NCBI GenBank assembly: GCA_024635855.1
Contig: JAGXHZ010000123.1
Coordinates: forward strand, 1-7,560
DNA length: 7,560 bases
Direction: 5' to 3'
Source: Sulfuricurvum sp.
GTDB lineage: Bacteria > Campylobacterota > Campylobacteria > Campylobacterales > Sulfurimonadaceae
Below the pieces are notes generated by a model that did no database searches, had not been told where the DNA came from, and saw only the letters and a list, made by a program, of their open reading frames with translations. Positions 1 through 7,411 of the stretch are shown here, in pieces. The translations under genes were made by a program, and so were the position numbers. Numbering within the stretch: position 1 is the first letter of the stretch; each line of letters starts with the position of its first letter.

Positions 1-2
1 CG

Positions 3-860
3 TTTATTGAGAAATATCTCAAAAATCCTCGTCACATTGAAATCCAAATTGTTGCCGATAAATACGGTAACGTTGTTCATTTGGGCGATCGTGACTGTTC
101 GATTCAGCGTCGTCACCAAAAAGTAATCGAAATTGCTCCATCGCCGTTGTTGAACGAAAAGACTCGCCGTGAGCTTTATCGTATTTCGACCAAAGCAATG
201 TTCAAACTCGGATACGAGAGTGTCGGAACCATCGAATATCTGGTTGACCAAGATGACAATATTTATTTCATCGAAATGAATACCCGTGTTCAAGTTGAGC
301 ATCCGGTTACTGAAGCGATTTCAGGAATCGATTTGATCCAACGTATGATCCAAATCGCGGAGGGTGATCAACTTATTTTCTTGCAAGAAGAGATTAAATT
401 CCGTGGATATGCTATTGAATTTCGTATTAATGCTGAAAATCCAAAACTCGGATTTGTACCGTCACCGGGTCTCATCACAAACTATCTAGCTCCAGGTGGT
501 CCAGGTGTACGTTTGGACAGTATGGCATATACCAACTATCAAATTCCTTCAAACTATGATTCTATGATCGGAAAGCTTATCGTTTCAGCATTGACATGGG
601 AAGACGCTGTACGTAAAGCACGACGTGCGCTGGATGAATTTATCATCGAGGGTGTACCTACCAATATTTCACTTCACCGTCAAATTGTTCGTGATCCAGA
701 TTTTATAGCTGGAAACTTGGATACAGGTTACTTGGATACTAAATTGAGTACTTTTAATCTCGATGCTATCCACAACATGGAAAATGAAGAGACAAAGATG
801 AAACAAATCGAGCAAATCATTGCTGCGATTAACGCTAAAAACTTAACGGTACGACACTAA
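3..860 (+). CDS. accC: Biotin carboxylase subunit (AccC/PycA family), 5' end outside window
   Basis: ATP-dependent carboxylation of the biotin on a carrier protein, the first half-reaction of acetyl-CoA or pyruvate carboxylase, in the cytoplasm. The frame is open from base 3 and gives 285 residues, the C-terminal ~60% of a usual 450-480 residue subunit. Visible hallmarks, in fragment numbering: RRHQK at 36-40 (His and Lys equivalent to E. coli H236 and K238), EMNTRVQVEHP at 91-101 (the Glu/Asn/Arg/Gln/Glu metal-ATP and catalytic cluster), R141 in FRINAENP (E. coli R338), and APGGPGVR at 163-170. The C-terminal biotin-carboxylase domain is complete up to NLDTGYLDTKL at 238-248. About 36 charged residues follow that E. 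coli AccC lacks; tails of this kind occur in PycA and CfiB type subunits. The family is certain, but the acceptor substrate (acetyl-CoA, pyruvate or 2-oxoglutarate) is not, so the symbol is by family. The TAA stop overlaps the stop of convergent lnt. Confidence 0.93.
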   Translation, partial: FIEKYLKNPRHIEIQIVADKYGNVVHLGDRDCSIQRRHQKVIEIAPSPLLNEKTRRELYRISTKAMFKLGYESVGTIEYLVDQDDNIYFIEMNTRVQVEHPVTEAISGIDLIQRMIQIAEGDQLIFLQEEIKFRGYAIEFRINAENPKLGFVPSPGLITNYLAPGGPGVRLDSMAYTNYQIPSNYDSMIGKLIVSALTWEDAVRKARRALDEFIIEGVPTNISLHRQIVRDPDFIAGNLDTGYLDTKLSTFNLDAIHNMENEETKMKQIEQIIAAINAKNLTVRH

Positions 861-2072
861 AATACCACTCCGCTTCCTCCGCCATTGGCGGAATGAAACA
901 CCATCGAATTATTTTTTCGCGCATAAAATCGGATTAAGAGATTTTGCAATGTAGGCTCAATGGAAGGTTTAAACCATCCGTTGTTACTGGTTGCGATGAG
1001 ATAGCGAGCGTCGGGCGTGTAAAGTTCCTCGCGCGTGGCTTCGTAACAGATGGCATTGCGAAATTTTACCCCTTTGATCATAAAATCGGTTGGTTTATCC
1101 GGTTACAAAATCTGATCCTCCCCCAAAAATTTGACGATTAACCCATACTTTTAAAAATGACGGCAGAGGAATGTACTCTCCAAAAGGGACAAGAATCATT
1201 TTTTTAGCTACAGTGATTTTGCCATGGTCAAAAAGATACGAAACATTGTAGTTGAGATTTTTTTCATCGTGGAGTGTTCCTGTGAGAATAGCAATAGAGG
1301 CAGATTTTTTTTGCAGTTCTTTCATTAACATCGGAGCATGATTCATATAGAGGGTAAACGCGGCTTCCGGGAGAACGACTAGATCATATTTCTGCTCTAT
1401 TGCTTCATCGATAAGATCCAGATTATTATTGATGGTATCTTCGAGAATAAATGCCTGCCATTTTAAATCCTGCGGAATGTCGGTTGAGATGAGTTTGATT
1501 TTCAGCGGTGGCGGTGGAGGCGGAGTATATTTTGGTTGCATGGCTAAGGGGAGCAATAGCAGAGGAAGAAGCTTTTTCTGTCGGTAAAACCATGATGTGG
1601 AGGCTAAAAGTGCTAAGACTAAGGCAAATTGCCATTTTTCAAAACCGATATAGCTTTCAACAAAGACAAGTTCAGGCTGCATCCAGTTAAAATCCATAGG
1701 CCATACATAGGTTAATCCAAAGAGTATAAGTGCCCGAAGCCATGGGTTAGTCGTTAGTCCGAGTGCTCCATAATAAAGAGCATAAACTCCGCCAAAACCA
1801 AGTGCTACTAAGCTCGTAGCCCAGCCAAGTCCATAGTATTCAAAACTGTATCCGATCCAATAACACCAAAAAAGACCGATCCAAAATCCTGCGATGGGAA
1901 GGACAATGCGTGGGGCATATAACAGTCCATAAAGAGCTCCGAGAGCTGCAAGGGTGTTGATCAGTCGAATCGTAATATGAAAGTGCTCAAAATAGATAAA
2001 AGCACTAAATCCAAGTGCAATCAGCAGCGGAGTGACGAGTAGATTGTAGGGGATAGTAATCGGTAATTTCAT
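857..2072 (-). pseudogene. lnt: Apolipoprotein N-acyltransferase, frameshifted (lnt)
   Basis: Lnt is the inner-membrane enzyme that N-acylates the N-terminal Cys of lipoproteins. The first frame (2072-1095, 325 residues) starts MKLPITIPYN and holds about seven hydrophobic segments between residues 10 and 178. A six-proline linker follows at 184-189, then the nitrilase-fold domain with catalytic Glu236 in VVLPEAAF and Lys291 before LVPFGEYIPLP. It ends at TAA just after FGGGSDFVTG. The expected continuation, DKPTDFMIKGVKFRNAICYE with the catalytic Cys (codon 1046-1048), follows without a gap in the next frame and runs to TAG at 857-859. Joined, the protein would be about 404-405 residues, shorter than E. 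coli Lnt (512) but reasonable for Campylobacterota. As read, the 325-residue product lacks the nucleophile and should be inactive. The downstream piece has an ATG at 1081 but no ribosome site and is not a separate gene. The cause may be a genuine mutation or an assembly error. Confidence 0.88.
1098..1103 (-). other. Frameshift site in lnt
   Basis: On the minus strand the sequence reads gta acc gga taa in the upstream frame and taa ccg gat aaa in the downstream frame. The upstream frame closes at 1097-1095 and the downstream frame is closed at 1105-1103, so the switch can only lie in about six bases here. One extra base, or two missing bases, restores a continuous Lnt. A model with two bases lost, for example a CG from a CGCG, would restore V-T-A-D-K-P; this is inference. 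No slippery heptamer or long homopolymer is present at the spot. Confidence 0.85.
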
Positions 2073-2078
2073 GGGCGA

Positions 2079-2084
2079 ATTATA
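2079..2084 (-). promoter_or_regulatory. Putative -10 box of the lnt promoter
   Basis: A perfect TATAAT on the minus strand is followed by six bases (tcgccc) and then the lnt ATG at 2072. The usual -10 to +1 distance would place transcription start on or next to the A of the ATG, so the message may be leaderless. This agrees with the absence of any Shine-Dalgarno sequence before the ATG. No convincing -35 hexamer is visible, which is common for sigma-70 promoters in Campylobacterota. Confidence 0.45.
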
Positions 2085-2105
2085 GCGATGTTAATCTCTT
2101 TTGAG

Positions 2106-2111
2106 TATAAT
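2106..2111 (+). promoter_or_regulatory. Putative -10 box of the yajC-secDF-leuS-lptE promoter
   Basis: A perfect TATAAT is preceded by a T-rich stretch (ttaatctctttt) of the sort found upstream of Campylobacterota sigma-70 promoters, with no clear -35. Transcription would start near 2118, giving a leader of about 24 bases that carries the AAGGA ribosome site of yajC. Its -35 region falls on the -10 box of the divergent lnt promoter. Confidence 0.5.
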
Positions 2112-2131
2112 GCACCAACTTTTATACATCC

Positions 2132-2136
2132 AAGGA
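2132..2136 (+). promoter_or_regulatory. Ribosome binding site of yajC
   Basis: AAGGA lies five bases before the ATG at 2142. It decides the start: an in-frame ATG at 2088 lies upstream of the likely transcription start and would add 18 non-family residues. Confidence 0.7.
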
Positions 2137-2141
2137 TCTTC

Positions 2142-2408
2142 ATGGAAATAGTAACTCAATTACTCCCTTTTGTCTTTTTGATTGCGATTATGTACTTCGT
2201 CATCATTCGTCCACAACAACAGCAAGCAAAGAAACACGCTGAAATGTTAGGTGCTCTTGCAAAAGGAGACAAAGTGGTTACGAACGGCGGTTTGATCGTT
2301 GAAATCAAAAAAGTCGAAGAGTCATTTTTCGCAGTAAAATTTAATAATGACGTAGAAGGGCGTTTAGTCAAAGATGCTGTTGCGCGAAAGTACGAGGATG
2401 AAGCTTAA
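2142..2408 (+). CDS. yajC: Sec translocon accessory subunit YajC
   Basis: YajC is a small single-span inner-membrane protein that associates with SecDF and SecYEG and supports protein export; it is not essential in E. coli. The 88-residue product starts MEIVTQLLPF. A transmembrane helix covers about residues 7-22 and is followed directly by the family signature IRPQQQQ at 22-28. The cytoplasmic domain then has KKHAEMLGALAKGDKVVTNGG, where the GD-x-V-x-T-x-GG core is typical. The length is a little under E. coli YajC (110 residues). The start at 2142 is supported by an AAGGA site and by the position of the helix. It is the first gene of the run, and its last 11 bases overlap the start of secD, which suggests translational coupling. 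Confidence 0.95.
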   Translation: MEIVTQLLPFVFLIAIMYFVIIRPQQQQAKKHAEMLGALAKGDKVVTNGGLIVEIKKVEESFFAVKFNNDVEGRLVKDAVARKYEDEA

Positions 2409-3972
2409 TTATCGCGTCGTTTTACTGATTATTGCTACGATTTTTGGGATTATTTTTTCGCTGCCTTCTTTAACGCAAAGTGAACGTGGTGCAAAAGTAA
2501 CTTTGGGTCTGGATTTGCAGGGTGGATTGCACATGTTGCTCGGAGTAAAAACCGAAGAAGCAGTCACTTCTCAGCTTAAATCAATTGCCTCCGGTGTGAG
2601 CAGATTTGCTGAGAAGAACGATATTATGATCGATGGTTTAAATGCGAGTAGTGATACGGTTACATTTGAATTACTTGATAACGATGATGCGGTATTGCTA
2701 GATGGCTATTTTAAAAAAATAGAGGGGACTATTGTCCGAGCATCTGGAGGGAACTATAGCATCGCAATGACTCCAGTGGCCGTTGAGAAGCTAAAAGTTC
2801 AAGCCGTCGATCAGGCAATTGAGACGATTCGTAATCGTTTGGATCAATTCGGTCTTGCGGAACCTACCGTGGCGAAGCAGGGTGTCGATAAAATTTTAGT
2901 GGAACTTCCCGGTATCAAAACTCAAGAAGAGGAACAGCGTGCTCGTGAACTTATTTCACGTGCAGCAAAGCTTGAACTTATGGCAGTTGATGAAGATCGT
3001 GCTATGCGTGTGAATGAGCTTGGCGATGCGGAAGCTATGGGTTATGGAGATAAAATTCTCGTAGATGCTTTGCAACCTAGCGTAAAACATTTGGTACGTG
3101 AAATCCCGATTCTTGATGGGACAATGCTTACAGATGCCCAAGTAGGATACGATCAAAACAACAATCCTACGATCAATTTTACTCTCAATTCTGAGGGTGC
3201 ACAGATTTTCGGTGATTTTACTGCCAAAAGTGTTGGAAAACGTCTTGCCATCGTCTTGGACGGAAAAGTTTACTCTGCTCCGGTGATTAATGAGCGTATC
3301 GGTGGCGGAAGCGGTCAAATCAGTGGTAATTATACGACGGCTGAGGCGAATGACCTTGCAATCGCACTTCGTTCTGGAGCATTGCTTGCTCCGATTTATA
3401 TGATGGAAAAGCGCTCTGTGGGACCAAGTTTGGGGGCAGATAGCATTCGTGCTTCTCTTTTGGCTCTTGTAAGCGGTTTTGGATTGGTCATTTTATTTAT
3501 GATGTTCTATTACGGTTTAGCGGGTGTGATTGCCAATCTTGCGGTTGTGATTAACCTTTTCATCATTTTGGCACTTATGTCACTGATGGGGGCTACTCTT
3601 ACTCTTCCAGGAATGGCAGGTATTGTCTTGCACATAGGACTTGCGGTGGATGCGAATATTATTATTAATGAGCGTATTCGTGAGGGTCTTCGTGCAGGAG
3701 TGCCAACGCGTCGAGCCATTGCTGAGGGGTATTCTAAGGCAATGAGGGCAATTTTAGATTCGAATGTAACACAGATTTTGGCATGTACTATTTTGTATGT
3801 GTATGGAACAGGTGCTATCAAAGGATTTGCGGTAACCCTTAGTATGGGGCTTTTGGCTTCGATGCTTACTGCTATCGTCGGATCGTATGGTATTTATCTA
3901 TTGTTTATGGATCGTATTGAAAAAAATAAAAACTACACCTTGTGGTTTGGTATGACGAGAAAGGCACAATAA
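2398..3972 (+). CDS. secD: Protein translocase subunit SecD
   Basis: SecD is an RND-superfamily membrane protein. With SecF it uses the proton motive force to pull exported proteins out of the Sec channel on the periplasmic side. From ATG 2398 the product has 524 residues. TM1 is at about 6-24, then GLDLQGGLHMLLGV (from residue 37), which is the D-L-Q-G-G hallmark, then the large periplasmic domain to about residue 330. Five more spans follow at roughly 352-371, 373-397, 402-423, 452-472 and 476-503. TM4 carries VDANIIINERIREG with Asp418, equivalent to the proton-relay Asp519 of E. coli. The protein is shorter than E. coli SecD (615), mainly in the periplasmic domain. An in-frame ATG at 2374 would add eight residues unlike the family; GAAAG at 2386-2390 suits the 2398 start. 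It overlaps yajC by 11 bases, and secF begins two bases after its stop. Confidence 0.96.
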   Translation: MKLNYRVVLLIIATIFGIIFSLPSLTQSERGAKVTLGLDLQGGLHMLLGVKTEEAVTSQLKSIASGVSRFAEKNDIMIDGLNASSDTVTFELLDNDDAVLLDGYFKKIEGTIVRASGGNYSIAMTPVAVEKLKVQAVDQAIETIRNRLDQFGLAEPTVAKQGVDKILVELPGIKTQEEEQRARELISRAAKLELMAVDEDRAMRVNELGDAEAMGYGDKILVDALQPSVKHLVREIPILDGTMLTDAQVGYDQNNNPTINFTLNSEGAQIFGDFTAKSVGKRLAIVLDGKVYSAPVINERIGGGSGQISGNYTTAEANDLAIALRSGALLAPIYMMEKRSVGPSLGADSIRASLLALVSGFGLVILFMMFYYGLAGVIANLAVVINLFIILALMSLMGATLTLPGMAGIVLHIGLAVDANIIINERIREGLRAGVPTRRAIAEGYSKAMRAILDSNVTQILACTILYVYGTGAIKGFAVTLSMGLLASMLTAIVGSYGIYLLFMDRIEKNKNYTLWFGMTRKAQ

Positions 3973-3974
3973 GC

Positions 3975-4946
3975 ATGGAACTTTTTAAAGAAGATAAAAT
4001 TTATAACTTTCTCGGAAAGGGAAAAATCTTTTTTCTCGCATCGTTTGTTCTCTTTTTTCTTGCCATCGCACTGATTTCGGTAAAAGGGTTCTCTTTTGGG
4101 ATCGATTTTACCGGCGGAACGGTGGTGCAAGTTAAATATACTGAAGCTGCACCGATTGATAAAATACGTGAAAGCTTGAAAAAGAATGAGCTGTTCGCGC
4201 ATGCTACGGTCACAGAATTTGGCTCACCTCAAGAAGTAATCATTAAAACACCTGCATCCACGATGGGATTAAGTAATGACATCGGTGATACCACGAAAAA
4301 GATTCTTGCAGGAACGGGTGATTTTGAGATTCGCCGTGTTGACATGGTTGGACCAAAAGTGGGTGATGAATTACGTGTTAAGGGATTGACTGCATTTTTG
4401 CTGACACTTCTTGCGATTATGGCCACAGTAACATTTCGCTACGAGTGGCGTTTCGCGCTTGCTGCGATTATTGCGATTGTTCATGATATTGTGATTACAT
4501 TTGGATTTGTATCGTATTTTGAGGTTGATTTTAACATCGAAAGTGTTGCGGCATTGTTAATGATTTTGGGCTATTCAATTCATGATACTATTATTGTCTA
4601 TGATCGTATTCGTGAACACATTGAAGAGTCTAAAAATACCGATTTTATTATGATTGTCAATGAAGCGGTATCCCGTACTCAATCACGAACGACACTTACG
4701 TCATTGACCGTATTTTTTGTTGTATTGACATTGTTCGTTTTCGGTGGTGACATCATGATGGGCTTTAGCTTCCCTATGTTGATTGGCGTCATTGTCGGTA
4801 CGTACAGCTCGATTTTCGTAGCCGCACAACTGGTTGTTTGGACAGGATTTAATGTTGCAGGTTATCGTCAAATGTTGGCGGATAAAGTAAGAAATCGAGT
4901 TGAAAAAGAAAAAATGCGTGCTCAATTCGAGCAAGGCATTGTTTAA
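3975..4946 (+). CDS. secF: Protein translocase subunit SecF
   Basis: SecF is the partner of SecD in the proton-driven Sec accessory complex of the inner membrane. The product has 323 residues, the same length as I recall for E. coli SecF. TM1 is at about 16-35, followed by the FGIDFTGGT hallmark at 41-49. A short periplasmic domain follows, then RRVDMVGPKVGDEL at 120-133. The remaining spans are at about 136-155, 159-180, 186-207, 239-257 and 263-288. The TM4 motif is GYSIHDTIIVYDRIRE at 199-214 with the conserved Asp204 (E. coli Asp213). Position 203 is His where many homologs have Asn. The ATG at 3975 follows AAAGG at 3960-3964 inside the end of secD. A GTG at 3942 in the same frame would overlap secD by 31 bases and add 11 residues, and is less likely. 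Confidence 0.96.
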   Translation: MELFKEDKIYNFLGKGKIFFLASFVLFFLAIALISVKGFSFGIDFTGGTVVQVKYTEAAPIDKIRESLKKNELFAHATVTEFGSPQEVIIKTPASTMGLSNDIGDTTKKILAGTGDFEIRRVDMVGPKVGDELRVKGLTAFLLTLLAIMATVTFRYEWRFALAAIIAIVHDIVITFGFVSYFEVDFNIESVAALLMILGYSIHDTIIVYDRIREHIEESKNTDFIMIVNEAVSRTQSRTTLTSLTVFFVVLTLFVFGGDIMMGFSFPMLIGVIVGTYSSIFVAAQLVVWTGFNVAGYRQMLADKVRNRVEKEKMRAQFEQGIV

Positions 4947-4948
4947 TT

Positions 4949-4953
4949 AGGAG
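4949..4953 (+). promoter_or_regulatory. Strong ribosome binding site that fixes the leuS TTG start
   Basis: AGGAG, within TTAGGAG, is followed by five T residues and then TTG at 4959. This is the best Shine-Dalgarno sequence in the window and stands before a weak start codon, which it probably compensates for. Confidence 0.8.
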
Positions 4954-4958
4954 TTTTT

Positions 4959-7409
4959 TTGAATTACGTCCCGAAAGATATTGAAGCGAAATGGCAAAAA
5001 TTTTGGGCTGAAAACAAAAGTTTTGAGCCCAGTGAAGATTTTTCGAAAACCAAAAAATACATCTTAAGCATGTTTCCTTTCCCCAGTGGACGACTCCACA
5101 TGGGGCACGTTCGAAACTATACTCTCAGTGATACCTTCGCCCGTTATTATCGCCAGCAGGGATTTAATGTACTTCACCCAATCGGTTTTGACAGTTTTGG
5201 TATGCCCGCTGAAAATGCAGCGATCAAAAACGGTTCTCATCCAAAAACATGGACATACGATAACATCGATTACATGAAAAAAGAGTTTGCTTCTTTGGGT
5301 TTCTCCTTTTCAAAAGATCGAGAACTTGCCACCAGTGATGAACTGTATACGAAGTTTGAGCAGGGTTTTATCATCGATATGTATGAAAAAGGGCTGCTTT
5401 ACCGTAAAAAAGGGATGCTCAACTGGTGCCCCCATGATTTGACGGTATTGGCGAACGAACAAGTCGTTGACGGATGCTGTTGGAGATGTGATACTCCGAT
5501 TGTTAAAAAAGATATGAATCAGTATTATTTTAAGATTACCCAATACGGCGATGAACTGTTAGATGATTTGAAAAAACTTGAAGGCGGTTGGCCGAAACAA
5601 GTTTTGACGATGCAAGAAAATTGGATCGGAAAATCGAACGGTTTGGCATTTGATTTGTTTTTTGATGAAGAGAGCAAGGCAAAATTAAACTCGACTTTTG
5701 AGAGTTTTGATGTCTTTACAACGCGTCCTGATACAATTTATGGGGTTTCCTATACGGCACTAGCCCCTGAGCATCCTATCGTCTCTTATATGATTGATAA
5801 TGCTCTATTGAGCGATGCCGTTGTTTCTCAAATCAAAGAGATGAAAAACAGTTCCTCTATTGATCGTCAAAAAGAAAAATCTGGGGTAGCTTTGGGACTG
5901 AATGTCCTCCATCCGCTGACCCAAAAAAGTATCCCAGTCTGGATAGCGAATTTTGTCTTGATGGATTACGGCAGCGGTGCAGTGATGGCGGTTCCTGCCC
6001 ATGATGATCGTGATTTTGATTTTGCAAAGAAATATGATTTGCCGATTCATGCGGTGATTAAACCTATCGAAGGGGAAGCACATTTAACCAGAGCTTTTAC
6101 CGATACAGGGATTATGTTTAACTCAAGCTCCTTCGATGGATTGAACTCCAAAGAAGCACAATCAAAAGTGATCGAGTATTTTGAGAGTGAAAAAATCGGA
6201 CAAAAAACGACCAATTACAAACTCAAAGACTGGGGAGTATCGCGTCAGCGCTATTGGGGCGCTCCTATTCCATTCGTTCACTGTGACGATTGTGGCTTGG
6301 TAATGGAGAAAAAAGAGAATCTCCCTATCGCATTGCCGCACGACATCGAGATTACGGGTGAGGGAAATCCGCTAGAGAAACATCCGACATGGAAACATTG
6401 CAAATGTCCTGCTTGTGGAAAAGATGCGATTCGTGAAACCGATACGATGGATACGTTCGTTGAGTCAAGCTGGTATTTTTTACGTTTTTGTGCGTCGCCT
6501 GCTAACTGGGAAAAAGAGGCATTTTCAGCTGAACAAATCAAATACTGGATGGGAGTCGATCATTACATCGGCGGGATTGAACATGCGATTTTGCATTTGC
6601 TTTATGCGCGATTTTTTACCAAAGTATTTCGTGATTTGGGATATGTTAACTTTGATGAACCGTTTGAGAAACTGTTGACGCAGGGGATGGTTCTAAAAGA
6701 CGGGGCAAAAATGTCCAAGTCCAAAGGCAATACCGTCGATCCGGATGCAATAATCCTAAAATACGGAGCGGATACTGCTCGATTATTTATATTGTTTGCC
6801 GCTCCTCCCACCCAAGAGCTTGAGTGGAATGACAGTGCCGTTGAAGGAGCATTTCGTTTTCTAAAACGGTTTGCGGATCGTAGCTCGTACGTAAACAAAA
6901 GTAATAAGCTTCCAGTGATAGATCATTCAAGTCTCTCTAAAGAAGAGAAAAATGCTCGTAAAAAAGTCTATGAAGCTCTCAAACGTGCCCAAGATGTTTA
7001 CAATGAACGCTATACCTTCAATACCATGATTGCCGGAGTTATGGAAGCGATGAATGCGCTTAATGAACAAACAAATCGTGATGTCTGGAGCGAGGGGTAT
7101 TGGATTCTTACTTCTGTGATGGAACCGATCGTTCCTCATATTTGTTGGGAACTTTCTCATACTCTTTTTGGCGGAAAAAATCTTGCTCCTCAGCATGTGC
7201 TTGAAGAGGTCTTTGAAGTGGATGCGCTTGCATTGGGTGTTTCTGTAAACGGAAAAAATCGTGCTACGATCGAAGTAGGGGTCAATGCAAGTGAGGAAGA
7301 GATAATTTCGATAGCAAAAGCTTCCGTTGAAAAATGGCTTGAAGATAAAGAGATAGTAAAATCGATTGTTGTCCCCGGAAAACTCGTCAATCTCGTCATA
7401 AAAGGTTAG
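4959..7409 (+). CDS. leuS: Leucyl-tRNA synthetase (LeuRS)
   Basis: A cytoplasmic class I aminoacyl-tRNA synthetase that charges tRNA-Leu with leucine. The product has 816 residues, within the bacterial range. The N-terminus [16 protein letters not shown] is typical. The HIGH motif appears as HMGH at 47-50, after [11 protein letters not shown] zinc-type cysteine set lies at C157, C173/C174 and C177. The CP1 editing domain contains TTRPDTIYG at 254-262 and [15 protein letters not shown] at 338-352. A second cysteine set is at C442/C445 and C481/C483/C486. The catalytic core resumes with [10 protein letters not shown] at 425-434. KMSKS is at 584-588, followed by the anticodon-binding domain (about 625-750) and the small C-terminal domain ending in [10 protein letters not shown]. 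The start is TTG; no ATG comes before Met38, which would remove conserved sequence, and AGGAG sits five bases upstream. The gene begins 12 bases after the secF stop. Confidence 0.97.
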   Translation: MNYVPKDIEAKWQKFWAENKSFEPSEDFSKTKKYILSMFPFPSGRLHMGHVRNYTLSDTFARYYRQQGFNVLHPIGFDSFGMPAENAAIKNGSHPKTWTYDNIDYMKKEFASLGFSFSKDRELATSDELYTKFEQGFIIDMYEKGLLYRKKGMLNWCPHDLTVLANEQVVDGCCWRCDTPIVKKDMNQYYFKITQYGDELLDDLKKLEGGWPKQVLTMQENWIGKSNGLAFDLFFDEESKAKLNSTFESFDVFTTRPDTIYGVSYTALAPEHPIVSYMIDNALLSDAVVSQIKEMKNSSSIDRQKEKSGVALGLNVLHPLTQKSIPVWIANFVLMDYGSGAVMAVPAHDDRDFDFAKKYDLPIHAVIKPIEGEAHLTRAFTDTGIMFNSSSFDGLNSKEAQSKVIEYFESEKIGQKTTNYKLKDWGVSRQRYWGAPIPFVHCDDCGLVMEKKENLPIALPHDIEITGEGNPLEKHPTWKHCKCPACGKDAIRETDTMDTFVESSWYFLRFCASPANWEKEAFSAEQIKYWMGVDHYIGGIEHAILHLLYARFFTKVFRDLGYVNFDEPFEKLLTQGMVLKDGAKMSKSKGNTVDPDAIILKYGADTARLFILFAAPPTQELEWNDSAVEGAFRFLKRFADRSSYVNKSNKLPVIDHSSLSKEEKNARKKVYEALKRAQDVYNERYTFNTMIAGVMEAMNALNEQTNRDVWSEGYWILTSVMEPIVPHICWELSHTLFGGKNLAPQHVLEEVFEVDALALGVSVNGKNRATIEVGVNASEEEIISIAKASVEKWLEDKEIVKSIVVPGKLVNLVIKG

Positions 7410-7411
7410 TG

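Noticed and set aside
878..892. Inverted repeat tccgcc-att-ggcgga as a terminator for accC
   Set aside because: The stem is only six pairs and has no following T run on the plus strand; it lies in conserved lnt coding sequence (the SANGGGSG region).
857..1081. Separate 74-residue minus-strand gene
   Set aside because: Its sequence is the conserved C-terminus of Lnt with the catalytic Cys; it has no ribosome site and lies one frame away from the rest of lnt.
1095..1105. Programmed ribosomal frameshift that would restore Lnt
   Set aside because: The shift window acc gga taa has no plausible re-pairing for the P-site tRNA, no slippery heptamer and no internal Shine-Dalgarno; Lnt is not known to use frameshifting.
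1305..1312. Run of eight A residues in the lnt coding strand as a transcriptional slippage site that could rescue the frame
   Set aside because: Slipping here into the downstream frame would meet the TAA at 1105-1103 before reaching the Lnt C-terminus, so it cannot restore the protein.
2088..2141. Upstream ATG as the yajC start
   Set aside because: It lies ahead of the probable -10 box, has no ribosome site and adds residues unlike YajC; the ATG at 2142 has AAGGA.
2374..2397. Upstream ATG as the secD start
   Set aside because: It would deepen the overlap with yajC to 35 bases and add eight polar residues before TM1 that do not look like SecD.
2956..3318. 120-residue minus-strand open frame inside secD
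   Set aside because: It is antisense to well-conserved SecD sequence and has no recognisable domain, so it is a shadow frame.
4954..4960. T7 run after secF as an intrinsic terminator
   Set aside because: No stem-loop precedes it; it is the spacer between the leuS ribosome site and its TTG start.
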